From: Reticulitermes lucifugus
Taxonomy: Eukaryota > Arthropoda > Insecta > Blattodea > Rhinotermitidae
Direction: 5' to 3'
Assembly: GCA_026260175.1 (NCBI GenBank)
Contig: JAKCWW010000184.1
Location: forward strand, 62,001-126,000
Length of the DNA stretch: 64,000 nt
The notes under the pieces are model-generated. The model had not been told where the DNA came from. It ran no database searches and saw nothing but the letters and a program-made list of their open reading frames with translations. Numbering within the stretch: the first letter of the stretch is position 1; every line of letters begins with the position of its first letter. The position numbers were made by a program, and so were the translations under genes. Of this stretch, positions 24,154 to 36,400 are shown in pieces.

Positions 24154-24276
24154 ATGTTGGGTCCAGTGCGGGCCTAGTCTTTGTATGACTGGTCTAGTGG
24201 TGTAAATGGGAGTCGACTTCCATGTACACCACTAGACCAGTCATACAAATGACTAGGCCCGCACTGGACCCAACAT
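24154..24276. repeat. Near-perfect spacerless palindrome
   Basis: Left arm 24154-24214 and right arm 24215-24276 are reverse complements apart from one single-base indel and two substitutions. The centre is GTCGAC with no loop. Outer ends read ATGTTGGG. No target duplication is obvious. It is not tRNA-like beyond a chance GGTCTAGTGG string. It may be a solo foldback element, an extruded-cruciform duplication or an assembly artefact. Confidence 0.8.
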
Positions 24277-24279
24277 ATG

Positions 24280-26850
24280 ATAGAGGTTTGCGTACGCACA
24301 TAAAACTGCTCACGATACATAAAAAAGCAGTTTTTAACTAAAGTGTACTCAATTGTTTTATACTAGCTGAGAAGAAAATATAATGTATATATGATATAAC
24401 GTTACTAACAATACAGACCTTTCTCTGCAACCGAATTTAGAAAAGAAAGGTCGACTCAGGTATATACTAAAAGACAATTCATAAAGGACAGGTCCACACT
24501 GAATCAAGCATAAGACAGATCTGCATACATAGCTGAATTACCTACGAAATAATTAACATAGCAGATTTTAACTAAACCTTCTATCCAGCTATTTTCTGCT
24601 AGATTGGAAGAAGCTAATGTAATGTGTAACAATTATTCTGATGTATTATTGACCACATAAACCATTAGCCTGCAGACTGAACTTAGCTGAGGCAAGCTAT
24701 ATAAAAAACACTAGGAATGTAATTTCGTTGGATTAAAATGAACGGAATAGACAATTTCAAAACAGTAACAACTGTGTTACTGTACACTTCAGACTCCAGT
24801 TTGTTTCACAGAATTGATCTGTGTAAATTATCTAACACGCAGAAGGTACAGAATATACACTTGCATAATTCAATACTGTCATTATGATTTCCTTTATTTT
24901 CTAAATTAACTGCAACGCTCAAGTTTGTATTCTGTATTGTTGTTAGGCACACGAAGGATTTGCTACATTTAAACACAATTCTCCTGTATATTAATTAATT
25001 ACACATTAAGGTCACAAAAATATCAGCTTTCTCTATTCCCGAACGTATCGCAATTGTGCAAATGATATGGGCTCATTTTAAGTGTGGCACTCTGTACTTT
25101 ATGCAGTCATGTAACTAAAATCATTTTGCTATTCATGTGACGTTCTTACAAAACGCCCTTCATCATGTTACACTATTGCGAGAGAACATGATGGGCTAGG
25201 CATGTAGATGAGGTAGAAAGAATTAATGAATAGAATAACTAGTTTCGACTAAGGTCAGCTAGAGACTTTGGGTTCAGTATTTACATATTTTCAAGAAAAT
25301 CCGAAAAATGTGTTGTGGCAATATTAACGAAACATTAATATTCGAAATCGTGTTCAATGGCAGGCTCTGATATTAGGTGTACTTTCGCCTTCCCTTCTTT
25401 ACCGGAGAACATTTTACCAGATGGCAAGTACGGGTAGTCAGCGGACGCTGACAGTATGAACGCTTACTCCTCGTGGCTACAGCTTAAGATGTAAAACTAC
25501 GCAAAAAGAACAGCGAAAATGTAGTAACATTTAGTTAAAATTCCTTAAGATTCTCTACATGAAAGCTTGTAATTTAAGTCCCCGCAGTACTGGATGAGAA
25601 AAAGAGAGAAAGCCCGCACAATCTAGTGACGTGATTCGGAGGGAGATCATCTTACGCGGGGCGTCGCGACCTGCGACAGAGTGCTGCTATCAACGGATCA
25701 ATTTGTTACAAGTTCAACCTCCTTCGAGCTTAACGAGAAAAAAGAAATGGGAGGTGTGAGAGTCAGCAACTAACTCCCTTTCTTCGATAATCGAATCGCC
25801 ACACTCCAATTGGTAAAGTTAACGGTCTCTTCAGTAATTTCGCCTGTCGGGCGCCGTCTATTGAAATTACTCACCCCTGGTTCCAAAGTAACTTGCAACC
25901 GAGGTTCATTTCAGAGGTACCATACTGGAAGAACTTAGTCTTTTTTCCAGAGTAGCATGCTAATTGATAAAAAGCGAAATACGAGTTTCGGATCTCTTCT
26001 TCTGAGTTGTACGTGACACCGTATAAAGAAGTACATGTTCCAGACGTTACAGAGATACAGAGGGTAATGATGTTTTTTGGTGAAGGGCCCCGCCGCACAC
26101 AACAGTTTCTGTCCTACAAGAAAAACATCTCAAAAATGTGACAGAAGATACGTAATCGTCTCCTAAACGTTATTTATGGTGACCTCCGGACGTCTGCAGA
26201 ACGAGATAACAGTAGTCAGCGGCATTCACAATTATTTGTACACGTGACAAAACGCACCTGCGAAGGCTGTTCCAACAGTGGAGCAAACAAGCGGCAACCA
26301 GACATTCATCACGCACTTCCTATTGTAAAGGCTACTTCAGCAAGGCAGCGCATATCCTCGCTCATGGGCCTGAACGAACATTTGCTTAAGTTCCGACAAT
26401 TCCGGATGATATGCGACAGGATCCTTCGACCCTTTCAGATGATGACAACTGCATGCAGCACCCTTATGTTGACACAACGTTTACAGAAGAGGCTTTGAAT
26501 CGTGTTTCCTCAAATTGGTGTCATATCGCACTAAAGGCCAGGGACGCATAGCCCCGTCCATCCAAGTGTCTGATAGACGCAATCAACTAATGTCTAGCAA
26601 CATGGGAGTCATAAGCCTATTTAAGTATTTGTTTGTTTATATATATCTTATGCAGAGTAAGTAAGGTAAAGTTTGTTTGTTTGTTTATTTGCTTGCAGTT
26701 TATTTTACAATCAGTAAGTGTAGGCCAATAGCCACTATGGCGGCTAGTGATAGGTTTATAGAAAATAATGCCTTGGACAGGATAAGGAAGGAAGCGGTCG
26801 TGTTATAATTGAAGGTAATATCCTGATCTTATAGTGTGTATCTCTAAGCA
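24280..26850. other. Unannotated block
   Basis: No gene recognised. A locally GC-rich patch runs 25600-25720. At 25243-25285 the minus strand reads AGTC-GAAAC-TAGTT, possibly the tail half of a dead hammerhead-like repeat, but without the core. At 26083-26100 GAAGGGCCCCGCCGC matches the 3' end of SINE C on the minus strand. A (GTTT)n run lies at 26671-26690. Confidence 0.4.
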
Positions 26851-26853
26851 ATC

Positions 26854-27145
26854 TTTTTTTTTTGTGGAGAAGGGCCCCGCAGCAGAAGCTACGGACGCAC
26901 CGTAGCCTTAAGGCGTATTGTGGAACCCTGTGATAAAGATGAAGAGAAAGATGATCAGTTTTTTTCATTTTTCCAAGTAATGGAGCACCGGTGGAATGGA
27001 ATTAACAGAGGAAAACTGAAGTACTCTGGAAAAAACCTGTCCCAGTGCCACTGTGTCCACCACAAATCCCACATGGACTGACCCGGTATCGAACCCGGCC
27101 TCCACGGTGGGAGGCCGGCGATTAACCTGAGCCATGGCACGGCCC
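26854..27145 (-). repeat. SINE family C copy with target duplication
   Basis: Complete minus-strand copy, from a poly-T (the reversed A tail) at 26854-26863 to the 5' end at 27145. The B box on the minus strand is GGGTTCGATACCG. Flanking nonamers TAAGCAATC (26845-26853) and TATGCAAAC (27146-27154) match at seven of nine bases and are taken as a decayed target-site duplication. It lies directly against the left arm of the inverted hammerhead-like element at 27.15-27.79 kb. Confidence 0.85.
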
Positions 27146-27154
27146 TATGCAAAC

Positions 27155-27790
27155 TTGGTGATTAAACCAACAAAGACACTTTATTGAGGATTAACCCCTA
27201 ACTGCCTACAGTTTACCCCTGACACGTTTCGATCCCTCCTGGGCCATTAATAATGAGTTACAAAGATACAATGTCGCATACACCATAATATCCAGTATGC
27301 ATTTACAAATACAAAATGTAAAGATGTAAAACGTGGAGTACAGGGCTTGAGTGTGAAAACGGTTCCACACTGAAGCCTCCACAAGCACAACACAGTACAC
27401 ACTACGTTTTAACGTAATTTTAACTGTGAAAGTTTTGGGCACCATTTTTGTCTAAAGACTGAATATGTGCTTTTACGTGTGACATCACATGGTTAAAAAA
27501 CCAAAAAATTGTTGACTGAGTGATCAGTCTTGGAAGAAAACAGACACACATGTTCCAATTAAGCACTGACCATCCCAACTTACTCAACTTTTTACACCTT
27601 TATATTTTACATTTGTCAATGGATAATCGATGTGACGATATAAGAAATATTGTATCTTTATAAGTTCTCTTTTTGATTAATTGATACTCTATGACAATAG
27701 CCCAGGAGAGGCCGAAACTTGAAGTAGGCATACTGTAGACAATTACGGGTTACTCCCCAGTAAAGCATCTTTGTTTATGTAATTACTAAG
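27155..27790. mobile_element. Inverted pair of ribozyme-bearing repeats, decayed
   Basis: The left arm (about 27155-27330, read on the minus strand) and right arm (about 27592-27790, plus strand) align through TTGTATCTTTGTAA against TTGTATCTTTATAA, GCCCAGGAG, CGAAAC, CTGTAG and CAATAAAG against CAGTAAAG. Each arm has a decayed hammerhead-like motif: the minus strand at 27226-27262 keeps GAAACGTGTC, the plus strand at 27690-27720 keeps GGCCGAAAC. Neither keeps the CTGATGA core. The orientation (minus left, plus right) matches the elements at 33 and 62 kb. Confidence 0.55.
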
Positions 27791-27799
27791 ATTGTAATA

Positions 27800-29275
27800 T
27801 CCCGGTATTCGTCTGAAGGACTGAGGAAAATAAAGAAAAACCTCATTTGGGGGTAATTGGCTAACCGGTCGAGATAGGAAATGCCCACCTCCTGAATACA
27901 AGCCAACAATTTCAATGTCAGAACTTGCTCCACACGAACACTTCCAGAAGCAGATACTCGCTATGTTTGTCAAGAAATTCCCTGCCCTTCACGGAACTCA
28001 GTGGCTTATTACTGCAGGCGGAATGTATACACACAGAGAAGCGGTGTTTCTAAACTGATGTTACCACATATTTGTTTTCATGAGGTATGAAATCTGTGGC
28101 AACAGTAATGAGGTTTCAGTACGCACACCTCATACCAATAGCTTATACAATGAAGAACCTTCCGGAAAAAACGCTTCCTCCTACATATTTGGCCTCGCTT
28201 TCATAACCGATTCCGAAGGGGTTGAATATTTATTCAGTGGAAATAAACTTTTTCTACACCTCAAGCTTAAAAGTGACCTGCCATATTGGTACGTTACAAA
28301 TTCGAATCGCCATGTTCAACGACCATCGTTTGAAAATGACCGGATGAAGATTATCAAGCATGTCTGGAAATCCAAATACATTAGAGATGTACAATTAAGT
28401 TACACAAAAATTTGCAAGAAACTATATTTGTCACCGGCATGGAAACAACAAAAAATACACAAATGTAGATTCCATGCCGTGGCATATACGTGAAAAAGCC
28501 TGCAAAAGAAAGCGTTATGTTAAATCTTAGTAAGCCATTCTTTCTTCAGTACTCTATTCACGCTTTAAAAATTTAATTTTATAAGATTTAAACTTTCTCT
28601 CTATCTGAGCAGGCGCTTTCTATTTCCACGTGCTCATTTGTAAACCATGTCACGGACAGCAAGTAGAACAAAGTTCATTCAGTCGAAAGAGAAAATTCGA
28701 ATAGAAGTTTAAACGACAGCCTGACATCGCACGACCACATTTCCTGTCACCTTAACTCACTATAGCTGCTTTATTTTCTTCATGAAAATTTTAGATTGCA
28801 AAAGCAAGGAACAAGGAACTAACTGCGTGCATAATGTCCGTAACCAAGACAGAATCTCTCACTGAGTCTCAGTCTAATTCGCTGACTTCTTTTCCCAAAT
28901 AACCGTTCCTTGCATACGTGTTGATTGTTTAAGTAATTGTAGAGTAAACTTGATGCTACTTTCAGTTGCCAAGTGCATGCTTTCCACGAAATTTTCCACA
29001 AAGAAAATGAACCCATTCTGTACCTCGAATTACTAAACTTACACAGCTTTACTTACATAAACATCCCGTATGCCTTCTCCTCCTTTAGAGCGAGGTGCCC
29101 AGTTGTCATACATTTCAAGTACTGGTGCTTGGTGAAGGTACCAGTCACATTGAATGTTGGGATGCAGAGTACCAAAAATCTATCTCTGTTGGAAATTTAC
29201 AGTACGATCCGTAACCTTTCTTCTTAAAGCGATGCTCTGTCATTCTGCAGGAACTTCATCATACTGGCAAGGTTT
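27800..29275. other. Unannotated block
   Basis: Contains a 137-codon plus-strand frame (28080-28493) with mixed composition and no motif I recognise; an exon cannot be excluded but no splice or start context supports one. Nothing else found. Confidence 0.35.
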
Positions 29276-29277
29276 TC

Positions 29278-29560
29278 CTGGTGCACGCCATGATGCCAAT
29301 AGGGAAGAGGGTAGGCGTTAGGGATAGGGATACAGCTCCGTTCATTCTGAACCTCGGTATTTGATGCAGGTTAGTGGTCAGCTTCAAGCCACGGTCACTT
29401 TTTCCCCAGTGAAAGTGCTCTCCGATACATACTGTACACGTAGCTGGGTGAGTCCCAGAGCCTGTCTACATGTTTTGACGAAGAGAAAACCTATTGCCGC
29501 TACTGGAATAAGAACAATAAATCCTCGGCCATTCAGCCCGTAGCCTAGTCACTGTACAGG
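29278..29560 (-). repeat. SINE family A copy
   Basis: The plus strand shows CACGCCATGATGCC, GATACAGCTCCGTTCATTCT, GTTAGTGGTCAGCTTCAAGC and GTGAGTCCCAGAGCCTGTCT. It ends in TTCAGCCCGTAGCCTAGTCA, the reversed tRNA-like head. The order matches the 57.3 and 63.8 kb copies. Moderately diverged, with a short duplication-like AGGGTAGGCGTTAGGGATAG tail. Confidence 0.7.
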
Positions 29561-29579
29561 CTACGCTTCTCATTCGCAT

Positions 29580-30510
29580 AAGAACATTTTCTATTACAAA
29601 ATCTCAGAAAATATGCTGCAATTATATTGGAACTCAAAACGCTTCAAGAATGTTGCAGTAAGGTAATTCAGCTTCAGTAATCATTCAATGCTCGTAACAT
29701 CACACATTTCAATACTTTGAAATGTGTACTATGTAGGATGATATGAAATTATCACATGTCAGTTAGATGGCTACTGATCACTGTCCGATGTTGACATAGC
29801 CTATCCCCTGTTTTTTAAAGAAATCTTCCTGGGAATACCAGGGAAATCTTCGAAACTAACGCATGTGCTAAAATGAGTGTTATTTAAAGATCTCATTAAA
29901 TAAGTTCTTTTTAAAAGTATTAACAGGGTACTTATCTTCATAATATGAGAAAGAATGCGATATAACACAGAAAGTAATCCTATTACAAAAATAAATTTTA
30001 CTAGTAACTATAGGATATACCGGTCACAATGTTAGTTATTTATAATAATAAAAACCTTATCTTTGAAATTTTTAGATCGGACTTAAACTTGTAATATTTC
30101 AAGTTCACAGAAAAGTGAAATCATCAATAGGTTGTGTATTATACGACGCCGTGTAGTCTGTTTTCGAAAACTACATGGCGGTGCAGACTATTACTATAAT
30201 CTTGGTACGGATTTAAAATTATCTTCGAGCAGGATGTTTATGATTTTTTTATTTAGATGCATAATGTTATGTCTCCTAGGTTCTCGAATGCCAAGTCGAC
30301 GTTAAATTAACCTGACCCTCAGCTATACGTGCGGAAATTAATAAGGCGAGCCTTTCAATGAAATAAAATACCTAGACAATGACTGAGTTAAGAGAATTCG
30401 ACAGCTTTCAAAGGAAAGTTAAAATTGTGGAAGAAAAAGTATAAGAAAAGAATAAGATATTAAACTCCTTCAGGTAAAAACAGTTATTGTGGAAAACTTG
30501 GAAGAACTAA
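29580..30510. other. Unannotated block
   Basis: Nothing recognisable. A nine-pair imperfect hairpin (GCCGTGTAGT with ACTACATGGC) lies at about 30146-30178. Confidence 0.4.
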
Positions 30511-30513
30511 CTC

Positions 30514-30726
30514 TTAACATTGACCGGTACATCCCGGAAGGTGAATAAATACAGAAGGGTGTGCAGCCCATTTGACACTGAGGTCTAATCTTTGTTGTTG
30601 TTGTTGTTGTTGTTGCTGCAGTTGCTGTTGCTGTTGCTGTTGCTGCTGGTGCTGCTGCTGTTCAGGTAAACTCTTTAAACATTTTGTAGAACTCCTCAGA
30701 AGGGGTACATTTATTCCAAGTATTTC
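30514..30726 (-). CDS. Possible poly-glutamine exon
   Basis: An open minus-strand frame of 70 codons runs from 30726 to a stop at 30514-30516. It begins just after CTCGTTTTAG, a reasonable splice acceptor. It encodes a short leader, then 22 residues that are all Gln except one His and one Leu, using mixed CAG and CAA codons, then a tail ending GCTGQC. Mixed codons and the open flanks suit insect poly-Q proteins such as transcription factors. However, the same tract can be read simply as a (TTG)n/(CTG)n microsatellite at 30592-30662, and no family is recognised. Partial at the 5' side. Confidence 0.2.
   Translation of the reverse strand, partial: EILGINVPLLRSSTKCLKSLPEQQQHQQQQQQQQQLQQQQQQQQQRLDLSVKWAAHPSVFIHLPGCTGQC
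30592..30662. repeat. TTG/CTG trinucleotide microsatellite
   Basis: Seven to eight TTG units grade into alternating CTG and TTG and then CTG units. A pure slippage product would be more uniform; the interruptions suggest age or coding constraint. Confidence 0.9.
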
Positions 30727-30729
30727 CTA

Positions 30730-32635
30730 AAACGAGACAATTAAACTTAAAGAATCGTAGACATATGTACATTCATCATCCGAAAGGGTTTAGAACAAGC
30801 AACCCCGGCAATCGACCAGCACTAGCCTTAGACTGCGCAGCCAATATTGTAAGATTAATCGTCTTAATGGTTATGTATTAACTCTTCTAACAGTATTAGT
30901 AAAGGCCGTTGTATGCTGAGGGGCGTCAGTTCTACATCAAACAGCAGGCCACACCCATTCAGATGTTATTACCTGCTATTCAATGTTATCATCAATTAGT
31001 AACAAATTAGGGGGGAATAATCGCAGTATATGGTTACTGGTTGGGTGGATGGTTATTTTGATTAGGTTTCCTATTCTCTAATAGAGCACGAATATCATTA
31101 CTGTTATACTCTGTAGAACATGAGTCCTAGAATTTCAATATACTCACATCCTACTCTAAATTGAGTGTGTGTGTTCATGTGCTAAGCTGTATGAAGGGCA
31201 TCAACACCACTAACCTACAGTGAATGCCCTCATTATCATCACATTACGAAGTCAACTCCTCATTACATTCAACGTGGAACCTTTGAAGTAAAGAGCAACA
31301 CTTCGCATGTATCGACTACATTTAAGTCAAACTAAATACGTAAGCTATATTATAATGTCTTATCTGAGAAAGACCCCAGATATTTACAGTACAGAAAAAA
31401 ATATATTACTTATTGAAAGTGTACGTTTAAAACAACACGTATTAAAGCAAAAATATTAAAAAAAAGTTATTTTTAACAATTCGTTAGACTGTAGACGGAG
31501 CTGTTAAATGTCCTGTTTTCAGTCCAATGTTCTTTAGAGAACAGCACATGTCACTTATGGAAAACAGAATAAGCACAAGACCGGACTTACTGGCAGGATT
31601 AGAATATATGTAAGAGCATTGGAGTCACTCCATTAGTGCCCATTAGACATACCGAAAAAGCAACCTCATTATCCAAAGGAACAAGATAAAACGCTACGGC
31701 ATTGTTACCTTAATAACTGACCATCATTTATAGAACAGTAATTATAATATTAACTAACTACTTATTGAGCCAATTAACTGCGAAATAATGAAGTCGGTGA
31801 TGCAGGTTATTCTTCGGAAATTGACGATTACTCAGCCTGATATATAAGTCCCAGCTGTATGGTAATTTAATGTTCACTGCTGCTTTCATAACTTTAAATG
31901 AGACGTTAATATAAGGAATTTTATGTTAAACAACTAGCATTTATACACAGTAACACAGAAGGCTCTCTCTGTTTTCGTGTAATACTAAAATATTTCTACC
32001 GGCAGTGATACTTTCTTACATTATGCATGTCAGTAAAGGATATTGAGTATGTCTTAATTTTTAATATCGTTCAATACAAAATATTACTCCATGTTTCCTA
32101 GAATTTACATATCCACTGTTCGAAGTTTACTGACAATTTTGTTGTTCTTATCTCCAAGTGCCGCTTCCATATAAAACGTTCCTGAAATGCCAGCACTTCT
32201 CTTGTCTTTCTATTTGCCCCCATATTCTGTCGCCTTACACAATTCAGAATTTCAAAGTATTTTATCGCATTTTCAACAAAACCGACTTATAAAAATGTTA
32301 TTGTACCTCGGTAACAAAAATCAATCCAGTTTGTTCAAACAATTTGCTTTCTGCTTCAGTATTGTTATCTTCTGTGTTTTGACACCATGTAATATGACAA
32401 GTGGTTTCACACGTTTCGGAAAAACACACTGCCTGCATGTTAAGGATATAAATGAAGTGAACTGGCAAACATGGAGGCAATATAGTCTTCTGAGAAGTTG
32501 TCATTAACCTAGCAGTCTGCATGGCCTAATCATTCAGAAGACTACAGTATCAATATTCACTACCGTGGTAAACTCTCACCTCAGTCTCCATGTCTTTCAT
32601 TCAACAGGCATTGGTAGATCCAATTCCACACATAA
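30730..32635. other. Unannotated block
   Basis: No gene or repeat family recognised. A 106-codon plus-strand frame at 32187-32507 overlaps a 74-codon minus-strand frame and is not called. Confidence 0.4.
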
Positions 32636-32757
32636 GTTTGAAAGTTTATATTGTTTATTCTGTGCACTGTGTCGAACCAATTCACAACGCCCAGACCAAA
32701 TAAATGCACAATTCTGTTCCTCAGATATTTATATTACAAAATTACATTGAATATTCT

Positions 32758-32795
32758 TACACGTTTCGATTCCCAAGGGATCATCATCAGGGAGT
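32758..32795 (-). ncRNA. Hammerhead-ribozyme-like motif
   Basis: Minus strand: intact CTGATGA (32790-32784), a near-complementary stem II GATCCC...GGAATC, GAAA, then CGTGTA with A as cleavage base. Stem I pairing is poor. The sister motif in the right arm has the better stems. Confidence 0.45.
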
Positions 32796-33215
32796 CAAAT
32801 CAACAGGAGAACACAATCCACTTTACCAACTTACATAGGATCTTCAGTTACGTCACGCTTGCACGTGACCTACACTCCACTGCAGTCCGCCCGAACATAC
32901 TGAATCTCAGTACTGTTATCTTTCGTTAAGTACGTAGGCTGCCTCCGAAATACTGGTACGTGCTGCACTGGTTATCACAACTATCGTTCTATGATCTAAG
33001 TCTTTATTTATATTTTGTACATTTATATATTTTAAATGTTTATATTTTAATTAATTTAATGTTTTTTAAATTAATTTCCAGTATACCAGGATCTACTACA
33101 CTTAAACAACTATATAAAAAAGAATTGTCTGAAAGTTAACTGTTTAACTTTTTTACACCTTTCTGCTGTACGCAAAGGTTGCTAGTTTGTTTTTATGCGG
33201 TTTTGCCTGGATTTG

Positions 33216-33258
33216 ATTCCTTGATGATGATCCATTGGGGATCGAAATATGTAGGAAT
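33216..33258 (+). ncRNA. Hammerhead-ribozyme-like motif
   Basis: Stem I ATTCC (33216-33220) pairs with GGAAT (33254-33258). The core is TTGATGA, one change from CTGATGA. Stem II is GATCC with GGATC, perfect. GAAA is intact. The stem III segment TATGT is degenerate compared with a palindromic ACATATGT. Cleavage base A. The change at the first core position would be expected to block catalysis. Confidence 0.5.
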
Positions 33259-33386
33259 GTTCAATGTGATATTGTAATGTAAATACCTAAGGAACAGTGT
33301 CGTGCATTTTGTTGGTCTGGGTGTTGTGAAGTTTAACAGTATCAGACTACATATGAAATAGTTATTATGAGTACAATAAATTTTAT

Positions 33387-33436
33387 ATAATAATAATAAT
33401 ATACTACTACTACTATTACTACTACTACTACCACCA
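33387..33436. repeat. ATA then CTA microsatellites
   Basis: (ATA)n followed by (CTA)n and a few CCA units, just outside the right arm of the inverted element. Compound trinucleotide arrays of this type also follow LINE ends elsewhere in the window, but no LINE is recognised here. Confidence 0.85.
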
Positions 33437-33439
33437 AAA

Positions 33440-36400
33440 ATCATGGGTACTTGCGTATTCTCACATATACCTCACTTCTTGAACTGTGACTACAAGTAAG
33501 TCTTAGCACCTCAGAACAAAAAAGGGACGCTGAAATGAGAAAATCAGTACACACACTGCAGCACTACTCTGGCTTTCAGGTGTGTGGACGGAAGATATAT
33601 TTGTGATGGTGGCGCTGCTGAGGCAATCGTTAGGACCCTGCTCCTGTGACTCCCGATCAATGCATGGTTCAATTATGGGGAAAGCGTAAAATGTATCCTC
33701 AAATCCCTAACATGAAAGTAGGAAAAAAAATGAGCGTCTTCATTTTGAGATAAGGTTATATTTCACAGGCCATTCCGAATTTTATGGGGCTTGGACAGTA
33801 TGAAACATATGGATAGGCGACATTATACACTGAATTACTGGTAGGATTATCTGAAAAGTAAGTACCAGTAACCCATCAGGATTACAGCCATACCAAGATA
33901 TCTTTCTTGTAGTACTGTGAAAGAAACTGCCTGAAAATTTAAGAGGCGATAAAGTGCGGCTTCCGCGTCACTGCTGATCCCCCTGGGAAATTCTCTTGTA
34001 ATTTATTTGCCGTGAAACTTTCAAATCTTATTATCCATTATGGAAACATCTATGTAGAACTGCAGGGCTGTTACAACTAACTGTAGCGAGCATATATAAA
34101 TCAGTGGCAAATTTATAGTGGTGTACTAAGAAATAGGGCGTGACACAAAATTGGATACTTTTACTACAAACTCTTTCTATTTCAAGCAAATTATGTCCTA
34201 GTACCTGAGACAGAATTTGGAATAGTACCTGTAGATATGCTCGGAGCGTCCCCTGCTGAATTATTGGTACATAACCATCACGCCATTACTCTGAAGAAGA
34301 GTCTTGCTTTTAACCTTGTATAACATAGCGGTATCCAGGTCAGTATGTCCACCTGCTTTGACAATCAAATACTCTTCATTTTTCTCATGCAGTATATTTA
34401 CGTATTTCATATGAATCTCATAACAAAGAGCGATTACTCTCCTAAGCACCATTAAGAAAGAGGTCTTTGTGACTGAAAAGTCGTTTGTTGTCTGTGAGTA
34501 TAGAACTGAAATTTTTAAGATAACGTGTGTGACTTTCAGGCACGAAAGTGTTAAAGAGACGTACTTGTGGTCGCACTTTGATTTTTCACGTTAAAGGCCC
34601 TAATTTCCAGCAAATATTTCACCACACTCCGATTTTCATATTTGTCTCAGTTATTGAATCTATATTGTTAAGGTCCAGTATGTGTGGCATACACAGAACA
34701 TCACCGCACCCAGGTGGGTTAAACCGATTAGGTTAACTTTATAAAACTTTATCTCAGGCTAGTTAGATACTCCAGCTTTCTAAGACCCCATTCATCCCGG
34801 CAGAGCTTTAGTGCCTTATCTGCACTGACTGTAACGCGAGCTAGAATTTCGATTACAAAATGAATACTGTATAGACAATATGAATTTTTTCCATTAGTTA
34901 CAGCAGCCTCCTCCCTCCTCCCATTTACTATATAATAATATTCTTCGTGAGGTTATTGTCATCTTCTAATTAGCCCGTTCAGTTACAGGCGGGCACGAGA
35001 CATTTACTAGCACTGTGACTTAGGAGAATTTCTTTGTTTAATTTACGTCATTTATAAACATCATTATATCCATTCACAGATATTAAAAATAGGGATTATG
35101 ACACGGATAACTGTAACATTTTCTAAAGAACCAGTCATGAATGGAATCTGTTAAGCAAGTTACTTTCCTCTTAAAATATAGTGACCCGCTATTAATTATA
35201 ACAAACAAGTGATTTAACAATAGCATAACAATCCCACTAAAACCTCAAACGATACAAAAGTTAATGAAATTCCTTCCAGTAATTTTCGGGTGAAACGAAA
35301 GGCTGTCTAATGTTAAAACAAATGATGGCATTACATGTCTTCAGTTTGTTGCATATCACATCATAAGAACGTACAACAGTGAACACTCTTATGTACTGAA
35401 TAGCTAATCAGAATGTTTCTTACGCATGCTTCTTTATCTGGCAGGAAATGAGTGCCAAGAGATAGAAAAAATACATATATAAAGATTAAGAAAAAGAGAG
35501 TAAGAAAAGGAAATTCACACTTACAGGGAGAGGAAAGAAATGTGGCTCACATTAAATACCGGTCCCCTAAGGTACTGTTTTTGTGGAAATTATACTGCGT
35601 AATTTAGGCCTCCTTCAAGGACAATTTTCTTTAAGAATCACATTGGATCTACTTTCTGGAGAGCGTAAACGCTATGGAACCATTACAAACGCCAAAACTA
35701 CATTTTATTTCTAAAATAAAAAAAACATGTATTATAGGGCCTATTACAAAATTTTGCTAGTCTATATTAGATTATCACGAACGAATTATGTCTGACTCTG
35801 CGGGACGCAGCTTGGATATTTTTATTTGTTTGGAAAAAGGAATAAGAATTTAGTATCACCGACGGCATTTTTAGAATTTTTTTTTCTGCCGTAGCGATTT
35901 GATTCACAAATTTTCTCATTACTCGAGGAAATTTAGTAAATGTTTAGATGTTGGTAAGCAATAGTTATAAAATTACTTTAAAATTTAGTCGGCATTTCCA
36001 CTCGCTTTTTAAAATTACAAAACAATTTTTGAGTGATATGTTCGTCACAAAATACAATGCACAATTGTTCCGCTCTACGTGTTAATGGTCAGTATTTACC
36101 CTCCATTCCACAAATTTTAGTTTCTCACTCCGCATCGCTTGCTTCAGGTTAGCCCGTTATGGTACAAGGGCAGGTAGGGATACTTGATAAAATTAAGCCC
36201 AAGTATCAACTAATGAATCCTCGTTAAATATTTACACAGTAAAGAACCACACATCAAAGAACAGAGACACGTTAGCAAACATTCTAATTTGCAGCCATTT
36301 ACAAACTGAGAGCATATAATTTACCTATATTCACAGATCACAAATACTCCATGACAAAGAGTCAATTCAAAGCCCAAATTTTGCCGTGAACACCAATCTA

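Larger units (their letters stand above)
32640..33370. mobile_element. Inverted pair of ribozyme-bearing repeats
   Basis: Left arm about 32640-32812 and right arm about 33196-33370 are inverted copies. Shared segments include CACAACGCCCAGACCAA against CACAACACCCAGACCAA (right arm read on the minus strand), TGCACAATTCTGTTCCT against TGCACGACACTGTTCCT, ACATTGAATATTC and GGGATCATCATCAGGG. Each arm has a hammerhead-like motif, minus on the left and plus on the right. The 380-base spacer has no arm similarity. Chance translations of both arms give related peptides (FTTPRPNKCT and FTTPRPTKCT), which reflects DNA homology rather than a protein gene. Confidence 0.7.

Noticed and set aside
25243-25285. 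Hammerhead-like GAAAC-TAGTT string on the minus strand
   Set aside because: The CUGANGA core is absent, so only the tail half of a motif could remain.
28080-28493. 137-codon frame as a gene
   Set aside because: No recognised motif, start context or neighbouring exon; its length is within chance for a window of this size.
32651-32929. 92-codon protein related to the frame at 33193-33444
   Set aside because: The peptide similarity arises because the two DNA arms are inverted repeats; one reads the complement of the ribozyme region.
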